Source: an uncultured Sphingosinicella sp. | GTDB lineage: Bacteria > Pseudomonadota > Alphaproteobacteria > Sphingomonadales > Sphingomonadaceae | Direction: 5' to 3' | Length of the DNA: 11,860 nucleotides | NCBI GenBank assembly: GCA_946886275.1 | Contig: CAMPIH010000059.1 | Span: forward strand, 1 to 11,860 | Part shown: piece by piece, positions 1-6,045 of the stretch | Layout: every line of letters begins with the position of its first letter | How positions within the stretch are numbered: position 1 is the stretch's first letter | Position numbers and translations under genes: made by a program | The notes under the pieces: model-generated | The model's database searches: none | Told to the model about the DNA's origin: nothing | The model's input: only the letters and a program-made list of their open reading frames with translations

Positions 1-1249
1 CGACCAGCTGATCCTCGCGGCAGAAGATATGGGCGTCGTCCTGGGTGAACTGGCGCACCCGAAGGATGCCGTGAAGCGCGCCGTGCGGCTCGTTGCGGTG
101 GCAGACGCCCATCTCGGCGAGCCGGATCGGCAGGTCGCGATAGGATTTGATCCCCTGGCGGAAGATCAGCACGTGGGCCGGGCAGTTCATCGGCTTCATC
201 GCCATCAGATCGGCCTGGCCGGTCAGGATCGGCGAATCCTCCTCCGTCGAAGGGATCTCGTCGGGAACGATGAACATGTTCTCGCGATATTTGCCCCAGT
301 GGCCCGATTGCTCCCACTGCTTCGCGTCCATCAGCTGCGGGGTCTTCACCTCGCGATAACCGGCGGCGTCGAGCCGGCGGCGCATATAGGCTTCGAGCTG
401 AAGCCAGACGACATAGCCCTTGGGATGCCAGAAGACGGAGCCGTGCGCTTCCGACTGGAGATGGAACAGGTCCATTTCCTGGCCGATCTTGCGATGGTCG
501 CGCTTGGCGGCTTCCTCCAAGCGGACGAGATGGGCGTCGAGCTGTTTCCGGTTGAGCCAGCCGGTGCCGTAGATCCGCGAAAGCATCGCGTTCTTCTGAT
601 CGCCGCGCCAATAGGCGCCCGACACCCGGGTCAGCTTGAACGCCTGGGGATCGAGCCTGCCGGTCGATTGAAGGTGGGGGCCGCGGCACATGTCGAGCCA
701 GTCGCCGGCCCGGTAGACGGTGAGTTCCTCGTCTTCGGGAAGCTCGCCGGCCCATTCCGCCTTGAAGCTTTCGCCATGCGCCTTGAAATGGTCGATCAGC
801 TGGTCGCGGGTCCAGACCTCGCGGACGAGCTTCTCGTCGCGGGCGATGATCCGGCGCATCTCCTCCTCGATGACCGGGAGATCCTCCTCGGTGAACGGGC
901 CCCGCTCGGGATCGGGCGCGAAATCATAATAGAAACCGTCGTCCGTCGACGGGCCGAACGTGATCTGCGTGCCGGGAAACAGGTTCTGCACCGCCTCGGC
1001 GAGGACGTGGGCGTAATCGTGGCGGACCAGCTCGAGGGCGTCGGCCTCGTCGCGGGCAGTGATGATGGCAAGGTCGGAATCACGCTCGATCGGCCGGTCG
1101 AGATCGCGCACCTCGCCGTCGACCCGCGCCGCCAGCGCCGCCTTGAGCAGGCCCGGCCCGATCGCCGCGGCGACGTCCGCCGGCGTGGTCCCGCTCGGAA
1201 CCTCGCGGGAGGAACCATCGGGGAGTCGGATCTTGATCATCTCGGACAT
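1..1249 (-). CDS. thrS: Threonyl-tRNA synthetase, 5' part (3' end beyond window)
   Basis: Charges tRNA(Thr) with threonine in the cytoplasm (class II aminoacyl-tRNA synthetase) and edits mischarged Ser-tRNA(Thr). I translated 416 codons from the ATG at 1249-1247; the E. coli enzyme has about 640 residues, so roughly a third is missing. In order: an N-terminal TGS domain (about 1-62); the editing domain with the HDYAH motif (His77, His81) and MCRGPH (Cys188, His192), which match the known editing-site residues; then the catalytic core with MKPMNCPAH (Cys356, zinc ligand), class II motif 2 around CHRNEPHG (383-390) and DDAHIFC (His407, zinc ligand). The third zinc His and motif 3 lie off the window. 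The start has no clear Shine-Dalgarno sequence; a second ATG three codons in (1240) is an alternative, but the first gives the usual N-terminus. It is divergent from the exported-protein gene at 1446. Confidence 0.97.
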   Translation of the reverse strand, partial: MSEMIKIRLPDGSSREVPSGTTPADVAAAIGPGLLKAALAARVDGEVRDLDRPIERDSDLAIITARDEADALELVRHDYAHVLAEAVQNLFPGTQITFGPSTDDGFYYDFAPDPERGPFTEEDLPVIEEEMRRIIARDEKLVREVWTRDQLIDHFKAHGESFKAEWAGELPEDEELTVYRAGDWLDMCRGPHLQSTGRLDPQAFKLTRVSGAYWRGDQKNAMLSRIYGTGWLNRKQLDAHLVRLEEAAKRDHRKIGQEMDLFHLQSEAHGSVFWHPKGYVVWLQLEAYMRRRLDAAGYREVKTPQLMDAKQWEQSGHWGKYRENMFIVPDEIPSTEEDSPILTGQADLMAMKPMNCPAHVLIFRQGIKSYRDLPIRLAEMGVCHRNEPHGALHGILRVRQFTQDDAHIFCREDQLV

Positions 1250-1282
1250 AAGGGGCTGGCGCTCTGCTTGACGGGTCAGCGC

Positions 1283-1310
1283 CATATAAGCGGCGAAGCC
1301 CGGCAAGCAA
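1283..1310 (-). promoter_or_regulatory. Possible thrS promoter (weak -35/-10 match)
   Basis: In the 196-bp divergent gap (1250-1445), the minus strand reads TTGCTT (1310-1305), a 16-bp spacer, then TATATG (1288-1283). These match the sigma-70 consensus at 3/6 and 4/6 positions and lie about 34 bp upstream of the thrS start. This is by-eye matching in GC-rich DNA, where chance matches are common. I see no clear promoter for the gene at 1446 in the rest of this gap. Confidence 0.25.
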
Positions 1311-1445
1311 ACGGAAGAGGCCGGTCCGACCCGCCTTGCCGCGACGGACCTGCCACCGCCATTTACGCGCCGCGAATCGACCCGCCCCATGCTATGAAAG
1401 CCCGGTCCGCGTCCGTTTCCGGAGCGGCGAGAAAAAGGGGATGTC

Positions 1446-1907
1446 ATGGTGAGGAAGTTCGTCAGCGCGACCGTCTCGGCCGCCCTCTGCCTGCTGTCCG
1501 CGGCGCCGGCCGCGGCGCAGGAATATCGCTTCAGCGGCTTCGACGCGCCGCGCGGGGCGACCGCCACCGTCAATCTCAGGGTGCCGATGGGGCGCGAGCA
1601 TGCGCAGCGGGCCAGCTACGGCTTCACCTTCGGCTATGGCCAGGAAATCGGCCCAAGGTCCCTCGACGGGAGGACGACGAGCCGCTTCGTCGGCCTCGCC
1701 GACCTCCGATTCTCCGGCGACCGCCTGAAAAGCGCCCGAGTCGCGAGCTTCGATCTCGCCAATCTCGACCGCGACCGGAGACTCAACCTCACCGGCGGCG
1801 GAATCGGCGGCACCGGATTCATCCTCGGCGCCGTCGCCGCCGGAGCTTTGATCTGCTTCGTCATCACCGATTGCTTCGGCGACGACGAGGAGGACATGCC
1901 CAATTGA
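1446..1907 (+). CDS. Exported protein of unknown function with C-terminal membrane segment
   Basis: 153 residues; I do not recognise a named family. Residues 1-25 form a clear Sec signal peptide: Lys/Arg near the start, a hydrophobic core, and a cleavage-type end PAAAQ before EYRF. The mature part (about 26-110) has alternating polar and aromatic stretches (YGFTFGYGQEIG), suggesting beta structure. A Gly-rich hydrophobic stretch follows (about 116-142, from GGGIGGTGFILG into ICFVITDCF), then a short acidic tail DDEEDMPN. This suggests a periplasmic domain held by a C-terminal transmembrane segment. AAGGGG at 1435-1440 lies 5 bases before the ATG and fixes the start; an ATG at 1441 hits a stop after three codons. 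It appears to be a single-gene unit, with a hairpin just after the stop. Confidence 0.85.
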   Translation: MVRKFVSATVSAALCLLSAAPAAAQEYRFSGFDAPRGATATVNLRVPMGREHAQRASYGFTFGYGQEIGPRSLDGRTTSRFVGLADLRFSGDRLKSARVASFDLANLDRDRRLNLTGGGIGGTGFILGAVAAGALICFVITDCFGDDEEDMPN

Positions 1908-1915
1908 GCCGGTTC

Positions 1916-1940
1916 GGGCGCCGCCGATCCGGCGGCGCCT
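1916..1940 (+). terminator. GC-rich hairpin after the exported-protein gene
   Basis: A perfect 10-bp stem, GGCGCCGCCG (1917-1926) with CGGCGGCGCC (1930-1939), encloses a 3-base loop ATC and is extended by a G-T wobble pair (1916/1940). It starts 9 bases after the stop at 1907. No run of T follows, so it does not fit a textbook intrinsic terminator. Position and strength still suggest transcription termination or 3'-end protection. Confidence 0.5.
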
Positions 1941-2007
1941 GGGCAACTCGGCGCGTCGAGGGGGCCCGGACCGTTGCCGGCCGGGCCTCGCCTGCTAAAG
2001 GCGCGCC

Positions 2008-2751
2008 ATGGACATTCGATATCTCGAAATCGGCGAGAATCTGCGCCTCGCTTATCGTCACCGCGAGGGCCGCGGCCCGACGATCGTCTTCCTGCCCGGC
2101 TACATGTCCGACATGGACGGCGGCAAGGCGACCGCGCTCGACTCCTGGGCCGAGTCCGAAGGCCGGGCGATGCTTCGCTTCGATTATGCCGGCTGCGGGC
2201 TCAGCAGCGGTGAATTCGAGGTCCAGACCCTTCATGGCTGGCGCGGCGACGCGCTGGCGATGATCGACGAAGTGGTCGAGGGCCCTGTGGTGCTGGTCGG
2301 ATCGTCGATGGGCGGCTGGCTGATGCTGCTCATCGCCCTTGCCCGGCCGGAGCGGGTGGCCGGACTGGTCGGGATCGCCGCGGCGCCGGACTTCACCAGC
2401 TGGGGATTTAGCGCCGAGCAGAAGCAAATGATCCTCGCCGAGGGGCGGCTGGAAGAGCCGAGCCCTTATGGCGATCAGCCTTACGTCACCACCCGCGCCT
2501 TCTGGGAAAGCGCCGAGGCGCTCAGACTGATGTTCGGCCCGCTCGACCTGGATTGCCCGGTCCGGCTTCTCCACGGCCAGGCCGATTCCGACGTCCCCTG
2601 GGAATGGTCGCTCGAGATCCTCAAGCGGCTGCGTTCAGCCGACGTGCAGTTGAGCCTCGTCAAGGACGGCGATCATCGCCTGTCGCGGGACTCCGATCTC
2701 GCGCTTCTGACCGCCACCGTCAAAATGCTGCTGGAGCGTCTGAACCCTTGA
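2008..2751 (+). CDS. Alpha/beta hydrolase, ABHD10-like
   Basis: 247-residue serine hydrolase of the alpha/beta fold, probably cytoplasmic as no signal peptide is visible. The nucleophile elbow GSSMGG places the catalytic Ser at 100. HGQADSDVP supplies the acid (Asp193) and DGDHRLS the His (223), so the triad is complete. FLPGYMSDMDG (28-38) forms the oxyanion-hole loop, and RFDYAGCGLSSG is typical of the mammalian ABHD10 group, whose members act as acyl-thioesterases or acyl-glucuronide esterases. The substrate here cannot be told from sequence. AAAGG at 1997-2001, 6 bases before the ATG, supports the start. The TGA stop overlaps the probable TTG start of the TPR gene, so the two genes likely share a transcript. 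Confidence 0.9.
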   Translation: MDIRYLEIGENLRLAYRHREGRGPTIVFLPGYMSDMDGGKATALDSWAESEGRAMLRFDYAGCGLSSGEFEVQTLHGWRGDALAMIDEVVEGPVVLVGSSMGGWLMLLIALARPERVAGLVGIAAAPDFTSWGFSAEQKQMILAEGRLEEPSPYGDQPYVTTRAFWESAEALRLMFGPLDLDCPVRLLHGQADSDVPWEWSLEILKRLRSADVQLSLVKDGDHRLSRDSDLALLTATVKMLLERLNP

Positions 2752-3563
2752 ACCCCTTGCTTCCACTGATCGCTTTTGCGGCCGTCCAGGCGCCGGCGCC
2801 GGTCGGTCCGCAGGAGCCGCCCGAGACCCGCTATCGCCGCTGCGCCGAGCAGGTCCGGACCGCTCCCGCCTTGGCGGTCGATGCCGCCAATGCCTGGCTC
2901 GTTCAGGGCGGCAGCCTCTATGCCCGCCAATGTCTCGGCCTCGCTTATGTCGCGCTCCAACGCTGGGACTCGGCGGCGGCGGTCTACGAACAGGCGGGAA
3001 ATGAAGTGCCTCCGGCCCAGGACGCGCTTCGCGCCGATCTGTTCGTCCAGGCCGGCAACGCCTGGATCGCCGCCGGGCAGCCAACCCGCGCCATCCTCGC
3101 CCTCGATCGGGCTCTGACGGCTTCGGGCCTTACCGATGAGCTTCGCGGCGAGGTCCATCTCGACCGTGCCAGGGCGCTGGTCGCGCTCGACGATGCCGCA
3201 GGCGCCCGTCAGGATCTCGATCGCGCTGTCCAGCTCGTCCCCTCCGATCCGTTCGCCTGGTATCTCTCCGCGGCGCTGGCGAAGCGCGAGGGCAATCTCA
3301 GCCGCGCCCGGAGCGATATCCGCCAAGCGCTCGAAATCACTCCGGATCATCCGGACATGCAGCTTCTCGCCGGAACTCTCGCTGGCCTCGCCGGCGACCT
3401 ACAGGAGGCCGAGCGGCTCTATCGCCGGGTCGCCGAGAACGCGCCCGAAGGCGAGGCGAAGCAAGCCGCCCGTGCCAGCCTGGCGACCCTTCGCGAGGTC
3501 GAAGCGCCGGCGGCCCCGGCCGCCGCGCCGCAACCGCCCGAACAGGCGGCGTCTCCCCGCTAG
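2748..3563 (+). CDS. Exported tetratricopeptide-repeat protein (probable TTG start)
   Basis: About 271 residues if translation starts at TTG 2748, which overlaps the preceding stop as TTGA. This start gives a hydrophobic leader MNPLLPLIAFAAVQA followed by Pro-rich PAPVGPQEPP, which looks like a short signal sequence although it lacks a positive charge. GGAG at 2733-2736 lies 11 bases upstream. An in-frame TTG at 2757 is an alternative. The reading frame extends upstream to 2553, but that part lies inside the hydrolase gene and has no family character. The body holds about five TPR-like helical pairs, for example the ones ending ALDRALTASG, DLDRAVQLVPSDP, DIRQALEITPDHP and LYRRVAENAPEGE. The C-terminus is an Ala/Pro-rich tail. 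TPRs are protein-binding scaffolds; the partner is unknown. The gene converges with the SIMPL gene, with 20 bases between them. Confidence 0.85.
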   Translation: MNPLLPLIAFAAVQAPAPVGPQEPPETRYRRCAEQVRTAPALAVDAANAWLVQGGSLYARQCLGLAYVALQRWDSAAAVYEQAGNEVPPAQDALRADLFVQAGNAWIAAGQPTRAILALDRALTASGLTDELRGEVHLDRARALVALDDAAGARQDLDRAVQLVPSDPFAWYLSAALAKREGNLSRARSDIRQALEITPDHPDMQLLAGTLAGLAGDLQEAERLYRRVAENAPEGEAKQAARASLATLREVEAPAAPAAAPQPPEQAASPR

Positions 3564-3583
3564 CGGCTTGCCGGCCACTTGCG

Positions 3584-4312
3584 TCAATCCAGGTAGAATT
3601 CGATCGTCGTCACCACCCGCACCTTCTGAAAGGGCGAGTCGCGGCCGCCATAGGTTTCCTCGGCATCGTCGCCGTCGCGCGGGCCGATCGAGAAATAGCC
3701 CTGGGTCGCGGATCGGATGCCGCCCACCTCGGTGCCGGAATCGCTGGCGAAGCGCTCGGCGCCGTTGCGGGCGTCGCGGGTCGCCTCGGCGATCATCTCC
3801 GGCTTGATCGTGTTGAGCCGGGTGAAGACATATTGCATCCCCGACCCTTCCTGGATCGCGACTCCGTTGCGGATCAGCTCGAACTGGCGGGCATAGGTGC
3901 GGCGGGCGCGCATGACGTCGGTGGTTCGAAGCTGCACCCGGCGGTTGATGGTGACGTTGTTCACGCCGCGATTGCTGTCGAAATATTGATTCACCGATCC
4001 GCCGGCGTCGGTCACCGAGTCGGCGGGAAAGCCGGCCGCCCCGAAGAAAGCGGCGATCGCCCGGGCATCGCGATCGATCTCGGCCTGAACCGGGCCGAGT
4101 TCGGTCCCCTGGGCGGCGAAGCTGATGTTCCAGGTCGCCAGATCGGCATTGACGTTGCGCTCGGCGAGACCGCGAACCGTCACCGAACGATCGGCCATTC
4201 GCGCTCGGCGAAGACCGTCGCCGAGCAGATAGCCGCCGATGACGATGCCCAGCGACAGGATCAAGGCGGCGGCGAGGGTGAGGTTGCGGTTGATCAGCGA
4301 GCCTTCGGACAT
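3584..4312 (-). CDS. SIMPL domain-containing protein (DUF541)
   Basis: 242 residues from ATG 4312-4310. The frame is open to 4393, but the earlier part lacks family character, and GGGAG (plus-strand 4320-4324) lies 7 bases before the chosen ATG. Residues about 9-33 form one transmembrane segment (NLTLAAALILSLGIVIGGYL), so the SIMPL domain should sit in the periplasm. The domain begins with RSVTVRGLAERNV, characteristic of the family, and runs through an alternating strand/helix pattern to TTIEFYLD at the end. Members include E. coli YggE, linked to oxidative stress, and Brucella BP26; no enzymatic activity is established. The gene is divergent from gloA across 108 bp, so a shared stress response is possible, but that is inference. 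Confidence 0.88.
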   Translation of the reverse strand: MSEGSLINRNLTLAAALILSLGIVIGGYLLGDGLRRARMADRSVTVRGLAERNVNADLATWNISFAAQGTELGPVQAEIDRDARAIAAFFGAAGFPADSVTDAGGSVNQYFDSNRGVNNVTINRRVQLRTTDVMRARRTYARQFELIRNGVAIQEGSGMQYVFTRLNTIKPEMIAEATRDARNGAERFASDSGTEVGGIRSATQGYFSIGPRDGDDAEETYGGRDSPFQKVRVVTTIEFYLD

Positions 4313-4328
4313 GCTATTGCTCCCGGCC

Positions 4329-4357
4329 TGCCGACTCGCGCGTTTTGCGCATCGGCA
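4329..4357. other. Hairpin in the SIMPL/gloA divergent region
   Basis: An imperfect inverted repeat: outer arms TGCCGA (4329-4334) and TCGGCA (4352-4357), an internal bulge (CTC against A), then GCGC (4338-4341) paired with GCGC (4347-4350) around the loop GTTTT. It lies 17 bases before the SIMPL start and 63 before gloA. It could be a 5'-leader structure or an operator; nothing in the sequence decides. The rest of the 4313-4420 gap shows no convincing promoter. Confidence 0.35.
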
Positions 4358-4420
4358 GTGCCATCCCTGCGCCTGCGTCGATGAACCGTGCATTTATAGC
4401 GACGAATTGAAAGAGCTTCG

Positions 4421-4837
4421 ATGAAATATCTGCACACGATGATCAGGGTGTCCGATCCCGACGCGACCTTGGGCTTCTTCGACCTGCTCGGGCTTCGCGA
4501 GCTTCGGCGAATGAGCAACGAGAAGGGCCGGTTCACGCTCATCTTCCTCGCCGCGCCGGGCGACGAGGAGGCTCAAATCGAGCTCACCCACAATTGGGAC
4601 GAAAGCGGCTATGGCGAGGGCCGCAATTTCGGCCACATCGCCTATCGGGTCGAGAATATCTACGAGACGTGCCAGCGCCTGCTGGATCATGGCGTCACGA
4701 TCAACCGGCCTCCCCGCGACGGCCACATGGCCTTCGTCCGGACTCCCGACGACATCTCGATCGAGTTGCTCCAGCAGGGCGAGCCGCTGCCGCCTCAGGA
4801 GCCCTGGGCGTCGATGCCCAATTCGGGACATTGGTGA
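4421..4837 (+). CDS. gloA: Lactoylglutathione lyase (glyoxalase I)
   Basis: 138-residue cytoplasmic metalloenzyme of the vicinal oxygen chelate fold. It isomerises the hemithioacetal of methylglyoxal and glutathione to S-lactoylglutathione. All four expected metal ligands can be placed: His5 (MKYLH), Glu54 (QIELTHNW), His72 (NFGHIAY) and Glu115 (ISIELLQ). The length matches the E. coli-type enzyme (about 135), and the short form without insertions fits the Ni/Co-type bacterial class. The C-terminal EPWASMPNSGHW extends slightly past the fold. The purine run GAAAGAG lies upstream, so the ribosome site is weak. Its TGA stop shares its last base with the ATG of gloB, giving tight coupling of the two steps of the pathway. 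Confidence 0.95.
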   Translation: MKYLHTMIRVSDPDATLGFFDLLGLRELRRMSNEKGRFTLIFLAAPGDEEAQIELTHNWDESGYGEGRNFGHIAYRVENIYETCQRLLDHGVTINRPPRDGHMAFVRTPDDISIELLQQGEPLPPQEPWASMPNSGHW

Positions 4838-5565
4838 TGATCGAGATCGCCCGAATTGCCGTCCTTTCGGACAATTATGTCTGGCTGGCGCACGATCCCG
4901 AATCCGGCGACACAGCGGTCGTCGATCCTGCGGTGGCGGAACCGGTGCTGGCCGAAGCCGACCGGCGCGGCTGGCGGATCAGCCAGATCTGGAACACCCA
5001 CTGGCATCCCGATCACACCGGCGGCAACGAGGCGATCAAGCGCGCCACCGGCGCCGTCGTGACCGCGCCCTCGGCCGAGGCCGAAAGGATCCCGACCATG
5101 GACCGCGGAGTCGCGGAGGGGGACAGGGTCAAGCTCGGCGCCGTGACGGCGACGATCCTCGAGGTGCCGGCCCACACCGCCGGCCACATCGCCTATCACC
5201 TTCCTTCCGAGGGCCTGATCTTCGTCGGCGACACGATGTTCGCGATGGGCTGCGGCCGGCTGTTCGAAGGCACGGCGGAGCAGATGCATTCCAATCTTCA
5301 GCGGCTCGCCTCGCTTCCGCCCGAAACCCTCGTCTATTGCGCCCACGAATATAGCCTGGCGAACGGCCGCTACGCCCTCGTCGCGGAGCCGGACAACGAG
5401 GCTTTGAAAGAGCGGATGAAGAAGGTCGAGGCGGCGCGAGCGGCGGGCGAGCCGACGGTGCCGACGACGATCGAGCTGGAGCTGGCGACCAATCCGTTCG
5501 TCAGGGCCCGATCGGTCGATCAATTTGCGGAACGAAGGAAGGCGAAGGACGCTTTTCGAGGTTGA
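4837..5565 (+). CDS. gloB: Hydroxyacylglutathione hydrolase (glyoxalase II)
   Basis: 242-residue metallo-beta-lactamase-fold enzyme. It hydrolyses S-lactoylglutathione to D-lactate and frees glutathione, completing the pathway begun by GloA. The binuclear metal motif THWHPDH gives His55, His57, Asp59 and His60. Further ligands are His113 (PAHTAGH), Asp132 (GDTMF) and His170 (YCAHEY). GCGRLFEG and the C-terminal ELATNPFVR are hallmarks of true glyoxalase II rather than a generic family member. The frame is open far upstream, but that part overlaps gloA and is not real; ATG 4837 overlaps the gloA stop by one base and yields the standard N-terminus with SDNYVWL. Only a weak purine patch precedes it, so translation probably depends on coupling to gloA. 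Confidence 0.96.
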   Translation: MIEIARIAVLSDNYVWLAHDPESGDTAVVDPAVAEPVLAEADRRGWRISQIWNTHWHPDHTGGNEAIKRATGAVVTAPSAEAERIPTMDRGVAEGDRVKLGAVTATILEVPAHTAGHIAYHLPSEGLIFVGDTMFAMGCGRLFEGTAEQMHSNLQRLASLPPETLVYCAHEYSLANGRYALVAEPDNEALKERMKKVEAARAAGEPTVPTTIELELATNPFVRARSVDQFAERRKAKDAFRG

Positions 5566-5589
5566 GCGGCAAAGGGAAGGAGAAGCGGA

Positions 5590-6000
5590 ATGAAATCGAC
5601 CATTCTGCTCGCGGCCTCAGGCGCGGCGATGCTGCTGGCGGGCTGCATGATGGACGAGGAGCCGAGGCTTTCGGCCGAGGCGGAAAGCCGGCTGGCGGCG
5701 GAGCTCGAAGGCTATGTCCCCGACGGCCCGGCGGTGAGCTGCGTTCGCTCGCCGGACCTTCAGGGCAATCGATCGATCGGACCTGACGCGATCATCTTCT
5801 TCGGCTCGGCTGGGCGCAAGTGGGTCAACCATACGCGCGGCTCCTGCCCGAGCCTCGAGTTCGGCCGGGCGCTCCGATTCAGGACGACCTCGACCCAGCT
5901 CTGCTCGGGCGACATCGCGACGGTGTTCGAACCGACCACCGGGATCGAATATGGCGGCTGCGCCCTCGGCGATTTCACGCCCTACCGACGGGTCCGCTGA
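5590..6000 (+). CDS. Small lipoprotein of unknown function
   Basis: 136 residues. The N-terminus MKSTILLAASGAAMLLAGC is a lipoprotein signal with lipobox LAGC, so Cys19 should be lipidated after signal peptidase II cleavage. MMDEE follows; Met at +2 gives no inner-membrane retention signal, so outer-membrane sorting is likely. The mature part has four more cysteines (51, 86, 105, 124), enough for two disulfides, consistent with a folded periplasmic domain. I recognise no named domain. A strong Shine-Dalgarno sequence, GGAAGGAG (5575-5582), lies 7 bases before the ATG, and the gene begins 24 bases after gloB, so it is probably the last gene of the gloA-gloB transcript. The acyl-CoA synthetase gene converges 45 bases downstream. 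Confidence 0.88.
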   Translation: MKSTILLAASGAAMLLAGCMMDEEPRLSAEAESRLAAELEGYVPDGPAVSCVRSPDLQGNRSIGPDAIIFFGSAGRKWVNHTRGSCPSLEFGRALRFRTTSTQLCSGDIATVFEPTTGIEYGGCALGDFTPYRRVR

Positions 6001-6045
6001 GGAGCGGCCTTCGCGCCGGGCGAGAGGAGGCGGACGCGCAGGCCT

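Noticed and set aside
1268..1290. TTGACG (1268-1273) and TATAAG (1285-1290) as a plus-strand promoter
   Set aside because: The spacer is only 11 bp, well below the 16-18 bp needed for sigma-70, and it would start far upstream of the gene at 1446.
29..2263. Plus-strand open frame of 744 codons across thrS, the exported-protein gene and the hydrolase
   Set aside because: It lies antisense to thrS and out of frame with two well-supported genes. Its Arg/Gly/Asp-rich make-up is typical of shadow frames in high-GC DNA, and it matches no family.
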